From Trichosporon coremiiforme (lineage: Eukaryota > Basidiomycota > Tremellomycetes > Trichosporonales > Trichosporonaceae), in NCBI GenBank assembly GCA_039545355.1, contig BCJJ01000006.1:496001-560000 (forward strand): DNA of 64,000 nt. Reading direction: 5' to 3'. The position numbers and the translations under genes are program-made. Below are positions 23,730 to 35,082 of the stretch, in pieces. The notes beneath the pieces were generated by a model, which worked only from the letters and a program-made list of their open reading frames with translations, searched no databases and was not told where the DNA came from. Numbering within the stretch: the first letter of the stretch is position 1; every line of letters starts with the position of its first letter.

Positions 23730-24526
23730 ACAGCCTGTGGGCGGGCATGCTACTGCACAGCACTTGGTCGAGAGGCCTAGATTCCGACGCCAACGGACCC
23801 CAGAGTCGTCTCCGAACCGACGGACAACAATGTCGCCGCTGCTCCGAGGGCCCGGGGAGCCCATAGCAGCTAGCAGCTGTAGGTGTCTCAAGGTTAGAAA
23901 CCCGGCGCAATCGGCTTCTCCGCCACCTTCGGTGAGGACAATGATATCGGCGAACAAAGGACAGTTGAGTTCGGCTGCTGGTCGCTGATGGAACCCCCTG
24001 GTGCTGTCTACGCTTGAAACACGCTACGGGCCACCACTATCGTCTCCAGTTGTTTCGAACTGCAAGCCGATGTTGCCGGTGAGCCCTTCCTGGCCACTAC
24101 CTAGGTCCTCGAGACTAGGAGATCCCGACCGCCAATTCGGGTGACTTTGTTCTCGGGTCGATCGAAGTCTACAGTGAGCTCACAATTGCAGCACTCTGAA
24201 TGCCAAGCCTTTTCATCCATAGTCGTCAGTGCCGGATGTCAGCGAGTTCTCGACTCGGATGTACCATGCCGATGGCGGAAGACGACACGGCCGCTTGTAC
24301 GGGCGTGATGGTTGACTATCCATTGTTCGTTACAACACGCGCAGACGTTCAATTCACTCGTCTCGCCGCTGCCCAGCGTCATACTTCTGTAACAGCTGGA
24401 GACAGTGAATATCGGTGAAGAGGGAAGAGGCTGCGTATCTGTACCTGCCGTCAGTTGCATGGAGGATGATGCAGTTACAGGTAGAGTGAGTCAACCGCGC
24501 TTGTTGAGGTCAGGGAATCGGCACCG
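23730..24526. other. Intergenic stretch
   Basis: No gene or RNA is supported. It separates the AA14-like promoter from the F-box-like pseudogene. Confidence 0.4.
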
Positions 24527-25326
24527 TTACGTAACCCGGTGGACCAAACAAATGTTGCAAGTGCCCGACACAACCTTTGCTTTGCAATCTTCCATGCATG
24601 CGCAGGATGTCATATGAGAATGCAAGCACAGAAGACGCTCCGATGCTGATGGAGTGCTGCATGGAACATCGATGTGACCGTCAATTTTGGAGGCGGAGGG
24701 GCAGGCCCGGTGCGTCCGCGAAGGTGCCCACACCTCAGGCATGGGTTGGCCTGCCGAGAGAGCAGTGAAGTACCTGCTGATCTCGGCTGGGCTGAAGACC
24801 TCTGCCAGTCCGCCTCTTCAGGCCACTCCTCGAGGGAGAGGGAGCGCACGTTCTCCTGCGCGATTGCATTGCACGATTTGGCGCCAGGCCACTTCCGAAT
24901 CTGGGCGTCGTAGGGGTGAGCACGTATCACCCACCCTTGCCGTGCATAAAGGATCCGGGCTCTCGGAGGCAGCTTTATGCGGACGACATCGAGGGCGATC
25001 GGGAGACCCGCCGCGTTGATAGCGCAGCGGCAGTGCCCCTCGCAGTCCTCGCGTCTGTGCGGGGAAAGCGTTAAAGCCCTGCACCTTGAACGAGTTCCGC
25101 CCTACTCTCCGTTTGAAAGGTCGATGCAGGAAAGAAGGGAACAAGTGAGGTTGACGGGATCAAACCTCCCATATCGATAGAAGAGAGGCGGACAAGAGCC
25201 GCCATGGTCGAGTTGGTCCATCATAACACTCTGAAGGTCATAGTAACCGAGGTGGTCGAAGACGTCGAGGAGAACATCTGCTGGGAGCAGAGGCAGAGGG
25301 CTGCCTTCTACCATGAGATTCGGCAT
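24527..25326 (-). pseudogene. F-box-like family member, broken (copy 1)
   Basis: The minus-strand frame begins near MPNLMVEGSPLPLLPADVLL, then DVFDHLGYYDLQSVMMDQLD, an F-box-like helix pattern, and PPLFYRYGRFD. It reaches TAG after CIDLSNGE (about 25104). The same frame then continues as a sensible protein (INAAGLPIALDVVRIKLPPR, then ILYARQGWVIRAHPYDAQIR, then LSLEEWPEEADWQ). A shift of one base near 24800 is needed to reach the family's C-terminal motif VFSPAEISRYFTALSAGQ. Related broken copies lie at 33.1, 61.2 and 63.2 kb. The nonsense codon plus frameshift argue for a pseudogene; an unrecognised intron around the TAG is the alternative. Confidence 0.55.
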
Positions 25327-25704
25327 ACCGATAGATGTCGAGGCGAGATGCTGCAATGTAAGTCTGAGAGAGTGCAGAGCTCAGGTGGCGTGTCAGTGTG
25401 CCGATCTAAGACGGTTGTGTTTCTGTAGCCTAGGCGGTTGCGCCCTTCACTGATAAGCTATCTGCTGTAAGTAACACACCTCCAACCAGCTTCGCCTCCT
25501 GCAATCGTTCATCGTCGCCAAAAGGTCCGGGCCGAACATGAGTGAATGGGTGAACGCAGGAGACTGCGAACCCAAGCTAACAGATCAAGGCGTCAGTTTA
25601 CGTGGGGTTACGTAACTCTTCGAGAGCACATTGCTGTGGCCATGGGGGGGTTTCTTCATCTATCATACAAACAAGTCGTCTAGTCATTCTATCCTTCTAT
25701 TCGT
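25327..25704. other. Intergenic stretch
   Basis: Nothing gene-like. It holds the promoter of the F-box-like pseudogene (minus strand, read away) and the 3' flank of flavohemoglobin. Confidence 0.45.
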
Positions 25705-27035
25705 CTAAGCCTCGCCGGCGTGGAACGCCTCAATGTTGATCTTCTCCTTGGGGACGCCGGCGGCGATGAGGTCGCGCTCAATGTCGGTCATGAAGCTGCC
25801 AGGGCCGCAGACGTAGTACACGGCGTCCTTGTCAGCGAGGGGAATGGAGTCCTTGATCTTGTCGACGGTGATGCGGCCGGTGCTAGCTCCCTCGTCGCCA
25901 TTGGAGTAGAACACCTGCTGGGTGAGCTTGCCGCCGCTCTGCTCGGCAAGCTTGGCGACGTGGTTGCGGAACACGTGCTCGGGGGCGGAGCGCACACCGT
26001 GGACCCAGGTGATCTGGGGCCAGTTCTCGGCGGGGCCATCGGTGAGCTGGTTCAGCATGGCGAGGTTGGGGGTGATGCCGACGCCGCCGGCGATGAGGAC
26101 GACGTTCTTGGGGACCGTTTCGGGGAGAACAAAGCTGCCGGCAGGGAAAGCGGCCTCGACGGTGTCGCCGGCCTTGAGGCCGTGCATGATGTTGGACACG
26201 AGTCCGTCGGGGGCAGCGCCGTCGGCGCCCGTCTCACGCTTGATCGTGACACGGTAGTGGTCGCCGGCAGGCGAATCCGAGAGCGAGTAGTGGCGGTTCT
26301 GGTAGCAGTTGAGCTCAGGGACGTGGACACGCAGCGTGATGAACTGGCCGGGCAGGTAGGGCTTGAGCGGGAGCATGCTCTTGTCCTTGGGGACGAGCTC
26401 GAAGGAGGTGATCGTGGGCGACTCGACGTTCACGGCGCGCACCTCGAAGTCCTTCCAACCCTGCCACGCCGCCTTCTCTAAGAGACCAGCCTCGACGTCG
26501 ATAAAAATCTTGGCAAGCTGCCAGTAAGCGTGGTACCACGCCTCGCGCAGGTCGGGGGTGAAAGCGTCGCCGAGGACGTGGCCGATGGCACCCATCAGGT
26601 TCTCAGCGACGACGGAGTAGTGCTGGGGCTTGACGCCGAGGGCGGCGTGCTTCTCGGCGATGCGGACGACGACGGGAGTCAAAGGAGACAGGTCCTTAAT
26701 GTTCTGGGCGTAGGCGAGGACGCTGCCGGCGAGGGCCGCGGGCTGGGCGCCGGTGTTCTGGGCAGGAATCGAGAAGATGTTGCGGAGCTCAGGGTTGTTG
26801 CTGAGCATGGTCTGACTGTCAGCTACGTCTGAAGGAAGAGGCTCACCTTGTACATATGCTTGGTGATAGTCAGACCGTGCTCAGCGAGCGCAGGGACAGT
26901 CGCGAGGACAGCGGCCTGGTGCGCCTCGGAGAGGGGCTGGACGTCGGGGGGAACAACAAAGGTGGAAGCCATGGTGCGAGAGAGTCGAGTGATCTTGGAG
27001 AGAGTCTGGGGACGAAGAGAATGCGAGCGGAGCAT
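25705..27035 (-). CDS. FHB1: Flavohemoglobin (nitric oxide dioxygenase)
   Basis: Exons 26972..26847 (or 27035..26847 with the upstream start) and 26811..25705, a 35-nt intron, give 410 or 431 aa. The globin domain starts LSEAHQAAVLATVPALAEHG and has the proximal heme His in VRIAEKHAALGVKP. The reductase half has the FAD motif CYQNRHYSLSDSPAGDHYRV, the NAD site VVLIAGGVGITPNLAML and YYVCGPGSFMTDIERDLIAA. It turns NO plus O2 into nitrate using NAD(P)H. Two in-frame starts occur: MASTFVVPP at 26972 and MLRSHSLRPQTLSKITRLSR at 27035. The extra 21 residues are basic, Ser/Leu-rich and free of acidic residues, as in a mitochondrial presequence. The interval given uses the upstream start. Confidence 0.93.
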
Positions 27036-27078
27036 TATGTATGTGTGAGTGCTGGTGGTGAGGACAACATCGGAGCCA

Positions 27079-27088
27079 GTCTTTTATC
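27079..27088 (-). promoter_or_regulatory. TATA-like element of flavohemoglobin gene
   Basis: GATAAAAGAC on the minus strand lies 44 nt before the upstream ATG (27035) and 107 nt before the downstream ATG (26972). Confidence 0.4.
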
Positions 27089-28499
27089 TCGCTGATGCGG
27101 CGTCCTACTCAGGATCAGGATCAAGCTTTCAGGTCAGATCCAGCCAGGGCTCTGGGAGGAACTCCCCCATATGCTTTGGGCCCGCAAGCATAGACGTAGG
27201 TGGCTATTACCAGCGCTGCAGAACGCCATCGCGAGGACCCGCAAGAGACGGCCCAAGCCGAGTGGCCAGCCGTGAGGGTTGGAAAGGGACGTGTTGAGAA
27301 AATCTCGCGAAATCTCGGACTTGAGATTCGTCAATTCTGCGGAGCGTGTGTCATCGCAACCCGAGGGTAGACCATTGCCACACGCCACTTCTGTTTTTTG
27401 TTTGGTTACGGCCTCGTTCCGGGGCGCAGGATACACGCGCCGGTTGAACTCGTTCTTTCTCTGACCTGCATTCCACCTCCCTCTGGTCCCTGGCGTCCGT
27501 GTTCCGGTGACAGATGCAGAAGAAATGGCGCAGCTGAAGCAACGTCTAAGCGCGCGGAGCAGTCACCGAAGCGATGACGGCCGGATGGCCAAGGGTTGTT
27601 TAAGATTTTCCGTGTCGGACCTTGTCTGGGGTCCCTTTTGACCAGTCGCCAGCTTTCGGAGCAGCGAGCGCCAACCACGCGAGGTGGCTTGCCCGCGGTC
27701 CAATCCGCGCGAACGTGTTACGCATCTCTCCCCATTCCAGAGCAGGGCTCGGATTGCATCGTTCTCGGCCATGTAGCAGCCATGTAGCCATGTAGCCATG
27801 TACCTGTACCGGCTGGAGACTACTGGAGACCGTTGGGGACCTCGGACCTGGGCCTGCGTCCCCACTCTAAGTCCTGGATATCGCATGTCCCCCTCACCGC
27901 ACAGTCACCTGTGACTGGCCTCTCAGAGTGGGACGACGTGCAAGCTGCAGCCCCGCAGGGTTCTCCGTGACGGGTGAGGCTTGGTTGCTGAATAATGCGG
28001 ATCATCACTTGAACACCTCAGCGTGCATTGTAACCGCTCGTGTCGGGAGGAGTCGCTCAAAGCCTCGGCGCAATACGTTGCGCGCCCACCTCCGCCTAAC
28101 ACCACCCTTAGACCGAACGTACGCACAACTCAAAATCAGCAGAGAAATTCCTCTGAAATCCGGGCAACCCGAGCAACCCGGGCAACCGCCGCCAGACCCT
28201 GCAGATCTTCTGGGTTCAGGGCGTGGGCGCGTCGTTGATATGGAATGCGCGTCGGCCATCGTCGGCCACCAACCAGCAGCGCGCGGATTGTCTTCCACCA
28301 TGGCTGAGACTGTTAGAGCCGAAACATCTTTAGCGACCGAGCCGACGTACGGCCGCTCGGCATGTCGGCACCGTTGGGTCTGGACGCGACGAACGCATGC
28401 ATCGAACTACACGTTTGCTCTATGTTAAGGTGGGGGTGGACTAGAATTACTAACTTTGACGGCCGTGACGTGTTGCCAACGACTTTGGAGGCTTCGTGC
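27089..28499. other. Intergenic stretch (1.4 kb)
   Basis: No gene supported. A short tandem repeat lies near 27770; otherwise nothing structured was seen. Confidence 0.45.
27769..27803 (+). repeat. CATGTAGC short tandem repeat
   Basis: Four near-identical units of CATGTAGC, the last ending CATGTACC, with one CAG interruption. Confidence 0.7.
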
Positions 28500-28990
28500 T
28501 TAGGACTGAGCGAGGTCGATGCCAGTGTCCTTGCACCACTTGGCACCCTCCTGCTGCTCGACCTGGCGGAAGTACTCGGCAGGACCGCCGCTGTCCTCCG
28601 GGTTCTGGCCGAGCGCGCGGAACTGGCACTTGGAGCAGGTGAGCACGTCCTTGAGCGCCTGGCAGTAGACCTTGCGGCAGTTCGCATCGCCCTTGAGCTT
28701 GTCCTCCGGGAGAGTGACGCAGGGCTTGCTCTTCTCGTCCGTGAACAGCGTTGTGACGGGCTTGCAAGTGTCCTTGCACGCGGCTTCGACCTTGTCCAGC
28801 TCGGCGTTCTTCTGTTCCTCACCGGTGGGAGCCTCACCGCCCAAGGCAGTGCCATCGCGGGGAGCGAGGGCGTTGACCATCAGGTCACGCGGGGTGAGGA
28901 TCGAAGCGGAGGCCGAGGCGGCGGCGACGACTAGTCGTTAGCGAAGTTCGGAGGGGGTGACTCACGGAGAGCGACAGCGGAGAACTTCAT
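28500..28990 (-). CDS. Small secreted cysteine-rich protein
   Basis: Two exons (28990..28966, 28930..28500; 35-nt intron) give 151 aa. The 25-nt first exon encodes half of the signal peptide: MKFSAVAL|LVAAASASAS, then ILTPRD. The mature part contains eight cysteines (EAACKDTCKP, SKPC, ANCRKVYC, LTCSKC, KWC), even in number and spaced for disulfides, and is rich in Lys/Asp/Glu. No family is recognised; it resembles general fungal secreted Cys-rich proteins of unknown role. The phase-1 junction restores Leu, supporting the short first exon. A TATA element precedes it at the expected distance. Confidence 0.78.
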
Positions 28991-29045
28991 TATGGTCGTG
29001 GTGTCGTTTTTACTTGCGGGATCAGCTTGACCTCGAGCACAGCTT

Positions 29046-29054
29046 CTTATATAG
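29046..29054 (-). promoter_or_regulatory. TATA box of the secreted Cys-rich gene
   Basis: Minus-strand CTATATAAG lies about 56-64 nt before the start at 28990. Confidence 0.5.
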
Positions 29055-30167
29055 CTTTCTTGCTGCTCATCTCAACACCGATAACGTGCACGCGGTGACA
29101 TAACCCCGATTCCCGTTGCGTCGCGACGTAGCATTTGTCCCGTACTCCATGCTGCGACGAGGGCCGGACACCAGGGCCAGAGTCCCGGGCAGGCGTACCA
29201 GAACCTTGATCGAGTTCAACATGAGGGGCTGGGGACCGCTGCGCCGGGTCGCCATCTACTGCTGAGTGCGGGTGATGTTTCATGTCAGTGGTTATATTCC
29301 CATCGCCTTCTATCTATTCCATGAGGCATCTATTTCGGCGTGCCCTCGGTCCGTAATCGATGTGCGCTCTGGCCGACGTTGACAATGCGGTCGACAGGAA
29401 CTGCTGCTGGAATCATTGGAAACAGGGCGACAGGGACGCGGGAGCCGTCTAGCGCTCTCCGAGCGAGATCTGAAACGTATCTTCCAAGCTCTGCTCCGAG
29501 TCTCGCAGTCGCATCTTTCAAACGTGCAGCAAAATGCGGCGAATCAAGGTTCTCTCCGTAATCTTATCGAAGGCACATGGTCGTGTGTCCCCGGGTCTGC
29601 TGCGTCTGGAAACTAAGGGTCACCCATTCGGAACGCGTACGACGAGGAGCCAAGGTTGTTCGCTGGGCGCGTTCTGTACCTGTGAGAGATGCGTTTCAGC
29701 GCGACATGCTTCAATGCTCTTCGCTATTCGAAACACGTCGAAGCTTCGTGGGACCTGGCGGGCAGCGCCTTCACAACGACCTCGGTACTCGCCTCCGCAA
29801 TACGCTGCACCTCGTCGCCGGTGACAACCACCGACACTTTACTTCCAGACTCTAAACTCATGCGACGTGCAGAGTTCAACTCTGCTGCCCACCCATGCCC
29901 ATCGTACACTTTCTGGTGCATGCAGCTGACAACTCTGTCTGTGCATGAAATGGCATGAAGCTATCAACGACAACTGCGCATGCTTCCGCCCTGCGCAATG
30001 GAATTAACCTCTGCTTCCTGTGCATAATCGTACATGTGACGCCGGGCGGTTAAGACGGTCTCGCCGCCGCGCCTAGCTGTTCTATTCGCGTCGCTCCTAC
30101 CCCGCTCGGCGCTCTCCGCTCAAGCTTCGGCGACCGAGACTACGCAACTGAGACTGCGCCGGGCGCC
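29055..30167. other. Intergenic stretch (1.1 kb)
   Basis: No supported gene on either strand. It separates the Cys-rich gene's promoter from the 3' end of the zinc-cluster gene. Confidence 0.45.
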
Positions 30168-32465
30168 TTACTGCCAGAGACCCAGCATATCGAGCCCCGC
30201 GTCCTTGTTCTCGTGGTCTGCACTCCAGTCGTCGATTGGGAACGGCTGCCCGACCGGGGCGCCCAGCAGCTGCTGCAGCTGTTACGTCAGCTTCATCATT
30301 CGCGATTTCTCGGCTTCCGCCGTCGCATGCGTAGCAATGCTCCAACGTTGCACTACCCTTTGTACTTACGAAGTCTGGGCTGAGGCCCGTTGCGTCCGGC
30401 AAACGGCTGATGAGGAGCGTGTTGTCGTACCAGTCGGCTGGCTCGGGTAGGCTGGGTGCCGGCATGCTGGGAACCGGCTCGCGAGGCCTGCCCTCGCCGA
30501 GCTGAATCAGGCGTGTTCGCCACCCGACGAGGGAGAGGTGCTCGAATGCGTCTTCGGCAGGTTGAGGAGAAGGTGCCGGTGCGGCGGCGGCGCTAATCTT
30601 AGCCTGCGCACGTTCGCGCAACTGCAGCAGCCAGGCGAGGTTCTTTCTGAGCTCTGGTCGGGGCAGAGAAGCAAGGATACTGTGCAGGAGAGCGATGACG
30701 CTCTCCAACTCAGTCATCGCCAGCGTGACGAGCGCACTACCCGGCGAGAGGATGCACACCGTCGCCATGCACACGGCTCCGCTGAAGGCGTGCGACCAGA
30801 ACTGCCAGTGCCGTGTTGACAGCAGTGGGTATAAGCCGTGGATGCTACGCAACATCGCGATCATCATGGAGCTCCGCTCGATCACAGCGAGGTAAGCATC
30901 GCCATAGGGGGACCGTGTCGGATCCTCCGGGTGCGAGTACAGCGCGTGCACGAAGTAGGGCCGGAGGAGAAGGAAGACGCCGGCGCAGTAGTCGAGGGTA
31001 AGCGCATGCTGCTGGAATGCAAGTCGGACATCCCTTCGGCTCGGCTCAGGTGTCGCTTCGTCCGCGGCGGCGGTTGTGGTGTACCGCGACACCATGGCGC
31101 GTGTCGTTGCACGGCATCGCAGCTCGAACGGTACGTCCGCCTCCGCCTTGACGAGCGCCTGCCAAATCTCCACGATGCGCGAGTACGGCGACGGCGTGAT
31201 GCGCAGGCTCTCGTCCAGCGCCTGCTTCACCAATACAGCGAGCTTGTACCTGTACAGCTCGTACGGGCTGCACGTGTCGGGGAACTGGGTGTCGTACTGG
31301 TCCGCGGCGATGCCGGTTGGGGGCCTGTCCCAGCATCGCGACAGGAAGATGTCCTGGCTAAAAGCGTCCCAGAACACTTGTCGGCGATCGTTCAGGTCGT
31401 GTGGCGACAACTTCCATGTTCGTCCATCACGGTGCAGACCCATCGAAATGATCAGGCGCATCGCTAGGCCACGCAACTGCCACGCCAAATCCCATCCACG
31501 ACGCATCGCGGCGTAGCAGCAGTAACGCGCCATCATCGAGACGGTCTCGACTCCGATCAGCGTCGTGTGCGTCAGGAACCGCCCGTTCACGAGACACTGC
31601 CGCGCCATATCGAAGTAGTGTCGTCCCGTCGGATCATCAAGCGGCAACTCCAACGACACCAGCGTGCCGAGTGCCAGCACAATGAACACGGCCGCAAGCT
31701 TCTGGAAGGATAGCTGCGTGTCCTCTGTGTTCTGCAGCGACTCATACAGCTCCACGAAGTCTTCCCGGCTAAGAGCGCTGCCGCCCCACGCGAGATGCCG
31801 GTAGTTCGATTCCGCAAGCAGCCAACCTTCCTCTCTTGGCGGAAGCTGGGCAAACGCTTGGGCGTAGGTGAGGGCCGAGGCTGGCCCAAAGAGGGAGGAT
31901 GACGATGCATGTGCTGGGGATGTTGACGGTGACGGTGGCCGCGTGTCGAGGGCGTCCTCCTGCGACAGCCAAAGCGGCATGGCTGATCCACCCAGATATC
32001 GTGACTGGCCATTCGCGACAACAACAAGAGTACCCGAATTCGCGACTGGGGAGTCTGCTGATGTGCTGTCCTTCACGGATGCCGAGATCGGGGATGGCTG
32101 CACCGGTTGCAGGCCCTGCGGTGTTGTCGTAGTTGACGATCCATTTTTGACCTTCTCTTCCAGCTCCTTGATCCGCTCGAGAAGCTTTTCGCGCTCGACG
32201 AAGAGATCCTTGACGGCAAGAGACTCTCCGGGGCACATGGCCCCGCATCCTCGCTTCGTGCAGTTCGCGCATGGCACTGTGCGTCAGCGTGTCCTGACCA
32301 CCAAACCTTGTACCCACCCTGTCTATCGCACTTGATCTGCACCGGTTAGCTCTTAGTACCACATGACGGTTCGTACCTTCAGTCTCCGACATTCTGAGAA
32401 GTCAGCCAGCTCACAGCCACGGTTAACGTACCTGCGCAGTTCTTCCCTGTGCGCACCGGCGGCAT
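30168..32465 (-). CDS. Zn2Cys6 fungal-specific transcription factor
   Basis: Five exons (32465..32432, 32393..32377, 32336..32318, 32276..30370, 30278..30168) give 695 aa. The zinc cluster is encoded across the first four: NCAECRRLKIKCDRQ|VPCANC, then TKRGCGAMCPGES, matching CX2CX6CX5CX2CX8C. A coiled linker follows (VEREKLLERIKELEEKVKNG). The middle-homology region is clear in YCCYAAMRRGWDLAWQLRGL, then AMRLIISMGLHRDGRTW and QVFWDAFSQDIFLSRCWDRP. The last exon adds LQQLLGAPVGQPFPIDDWS, which the unspliced frame would lose. A DNA-binding nuclear regulator; target genes unknown. Micro-exons of 17 and 19 nt are notable and are supported by the zinc-finger residues they restore. Confidence 0.88.
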
Positions 32466-33089
32466 GGTTGCGCGGATGTTGCAATGATGATGAGGTTGTA
32501 GTGGGCTGAGAACCGATTTGTCGGGCTCCGGCAATCAGACGCCGTTGAGACGGACTTGGCGCCGAAGATCCGGAGGAATGTCACGTGACGAAACGGATGA
32601 GGAGTTAAGGAGGTCGAGACGACTGCGAGATACTTCCTTCTCGACTTTCTCGCCGTACTGATTTTGACAAACAGCGAATTGCAATGGAAGCGGGAAGAAG
32701 AAAGCAATAAGAGGATACATTGACGGTTGATACTGACGAAGCGCTGGAATCCTGACCTTAAGGCCACTTTGCAGGCATCGGGAATTGCAAACGCAAAAAC
32801 AAGGGGCTCAGCAACATGATGCGCGCTGCTGCATGCTTCTTGCTATGTCGCAGCAACGTGACAGCGTTGTGCCGCTCTCAAAGCCCTCAGGAGCTTGGAT
32901 AATGACGAACAGCTCCCAATGCCCTGGCTGCGCCGCCAACACTTGAAATCGGTGGTTGGCACTCCCACAGTTGTGCTCCACGGCATCAATTGCACGTTCG
33001 CCACTGTGATTGCTAGAGCAAATGCTGCGAGTGCAAGATCTTCCCTCTCATCGCTGGAGTCAGCACTGCGGCGCAGGTGAAAAATCCAT
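32466..33089. other. Intergenic stretch
   Basis: Promoter side of the zinc-cluster gene; no other gene supported. Confidence 0.45.
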
Positions 33090-33362
33090 GGGTATCACGA
33101 TCGCCAATGCTGCTACCTTCAGGCCCCGGGCTACTGGCGCTGCGAGGCGTGCTCTTACCGTCTTCGATCGGGTTAGGCTACGCATTCTGAATCCGAGGAG
33201 CATTTCATGCGTGCTGTAAAGTGGGAGAAGGTCCGCGAGAAGCGTCCTCTCGAGATCAGGTTCCTTACAATGAAGAAGTCGATCAAGACTGGTGAATGGG
33301 AGGACGCACTCAGTGAGAAGGAGATGCGTCCTTGGCTCAACGCGATTGCTGGTGAAGCGTGA
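33090..33362 (+). pseudogene. F-box-like family fragment, frameshifted (copy 2)
   Basis: One frame reads ATGAARRALTVFDRVRLRIL, similar to copy 1 (LPIALDVVRIKLPPRARIL). A frame slip near 33200 then gives SEEHFMRAVKWEKVREKRPL, MKKSIKTGEWEDALSEKEMR and PWLNAIAGEA to a stop at about 33362. The ending matches the family motif WED-x(5-7)-E-M/L-x-PWL-x-A/R-M/I. The N-terminal F-box-like part is absent or unrecognisable. The fragment is short and the frames disagree, so it is called a pseudogene. Confidence 0.5.
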
Positions 33363-33715
33363 GCGACGTACCTGTAGATAGCTTTCCAAGTGAGCGGGCC
33401 AGTTGACTCCAGAGTAACACGTCATTTGACAAGTATATAGCGAAACATACACACCTGTACTTAGTACTTGTAACTTGAAGTATGCATATCTCGGCTGGGA
33501 TCAACATTGCTGCTGGCGGTAGCACTTCTGCCGAGGGTGCAAGCACTCCTGCCACATTCACTATCTGCCACGAATGCAACTGCCAGTCTGGTCCGGGATA
33601 CACACTTTTGTTACATATTCTTTTTTACATGCTATGGATGAATGTTCGTGGGAGTGGTTGAATGCAATGGGGTATTTTGATTATGTGGTCGCGGTTGAAG
33701 GCTTTTGCTTGAGGA
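33363..33715. other. Intergenic stretch
   Basis: Nothing supported; 3' flank of alternative oxidase. Confidence 0.45.
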
Positions 33716-34978
33716 TTACTCGGTCTCGACCTTCTTGTCATTCTGGCCCTCGACGGCGTCGTTCTCCTTCGGGGGGCTGATGCCGCTGTGCTTCTGGCCG
33801 AGGAGCTTGCGCTGGCTCTCGACGGCGAACTTGGCCGACTCTTCGCGGTTGAATCCGAACTTGGTACCGCGAAGCTCAGCGGGCGCCTCAGCGAGCGCGA
33901 ACGGGTTGAAGTCGCGAGTTTGGTCGAGGTCGGCGAGAGAGTGGTTCACGAAACGGTGGGTCGCCTCATCGGCGCGGACGGCCTTGATGACATCGAGAAG
34001 CGAGGCGTTAGGCTTGAGGCGCCAGTAGTCGATTGCGATCTGGGGAGCCGGCTTGTCCGTCCACTCGGGGACGAAGCCCTTCTCGATATCTCTGATGCAG
34101 TGCGAGTACGTACTCACTGCCTCCTCCTCGAGCGCGCCGACGAAGCGGTGCGCAAGCTTGGGCGCGACGAGGTACGTGAGGAAGAACATGGGATAGAACA
34201 CTCCCTGCCCCGCCATGACGAGCGCGCGCGTGAACCAGCCCGGCTGAGCGACCGTCAGGAACGTGAGCAGGTGCATGCGCTCGTTCTCAGCCTCCTCGAG
34301 GAGGGTGTGAATCCAGCCGCCGTCGCGCCTCAACAAACGGAGACTTCTCAGATGCCTCAGCGTGCCGCCGACCATGCCAGGGACGCCCGCAATACTCTCC
34401 AGAAGAATAATACGGGTCATCCAGTCCTTGTCGCTGAGGATCTCGCCGGACTTACGCAGCTCGGCGACCGCGTTCGGGTTCTCCTTTAGGACGCTGCCCG
34501 GAATGTCCTTCGCGATGTACCCGGAGAAGGTGTCGAAGAGCCGGCGGAGCATCTTGACCATCCCGTGGGCCACCTTGTCGCCGACGGTCACCGGCTCGCG
34601 GCCGACGACCTTGACGCAGTCGAGCTCGGGTTTCGTGTAGATTGGGTTCATCATCGTCCAGTTGCCGTTGTCGTGCGTCACTGTCGCAACGGCCTCGATG
34701 CGTTCTGAGGTATTAGCGACTGAGTAGGGGGTGGATGGAGAGAGGGAAGACGTACCACTCGGGTGAGGACCGTCAATGCCGGGACCAGTTGCGCCCACGA
34801 TCGGGCCGCGCTGCTCGTCCTTCTCGACCGTCTTGGGCATCAGCGCGTTGCTGGGCTCGTAGCGGGGGATAGTGGTCGAGAGGTGGCGGAGGGCGATGGG
34901 CGTTGATGCCCTGAGAAGAGTAGAAGTAGGCATCCGGGCCATGAGGCGGATACCGGGGCGAACCATCATCGTCGACAT
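33716..34978 (-). CDS. AOX1: Alternative oxidase, mitochondrial
   Basis: Exons 34978..34756 and 34704..33716 with a 51-nt intron give 403 aa. The N terminus is Arg/Ser-rich and amphipathic (MSTMMVRPGIRLMARMPTST), a mitochondrial presequence. Di-iron ligands are in the four expected helices: IILLESIAGVPGMVGG, LLEEAENERMHLLTFL, GALEEEAVSTYSHCI and VRADEATHRFVNHSL. It transfers electrons from ubiquinol to O2 in the inner membrane, bypassing complexes III and IV. LESIAGVPG has Ser where many fungal sequences have Thr. The 51-nt intron is a multiple of three and lacks stops, so a retained form would add 17 residues. Confidence 0.95.
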   Translation of the reverse strand: MSTMMVRPGIRLMARMPTSTLLRASTPIALRHLSTTIPRYEPSNALMPKTVEKDEQRGPIVGATGPGIDGPHPSGTSSLSPSTPYSVANTSERIEAVATVTHDNGNWTMMNPIYTKPELDCVKVVGREPVTVGDKVAHGMVKMLRRLFDTFSGYIAKDIPGSVLKENPNAVAELRKSGEILSDKDWMTRIILLESIAGVPGMVGGTLRHLRSLRLLRRDGGWIHTLLEEAENERMHLLTFLTVAQPGWFTRALVMAGQGVFYPMFFLTYLVAPKLAHRFVGALEEEAVSTYSHCIRDIEKGFVPEWTDKPAPQIAIDYWRLKPNASLLDVIKAVRADEATHRFVNHSLADLDQTRDFNPFALAEAPAELRGTKFGFNREESAKFAVESQRKLLGQKHSGISPPKENDAVEGQNDKKVETE

Positions 34979-35074
34979 TGTCGGTTATGGTTTGGGTTGG
35001 GTGGGTAGAGGTTGTGGTTCAGTTGTGTTGTTATTGTGGGTTGGGTGTGGATGTTGGGTCCGTAGCATTCGTCG

Positions 35075-35082
35075 TTATATAC
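35075..35082 (-). promoter_or_regulatory. TATA box of alternative oxidase
   Basis: Minus-strand GTATATAA lies about 97-104 nt before the start at 34978. Confidence 0.5.

Noticed and set aside
28145..28195. CCCGAGCAACCCGGGCAACC-like words as a CRISPR or array
   Set aside because: Only two or three short imperfect units; simple repeat in a eukaryotic genome.
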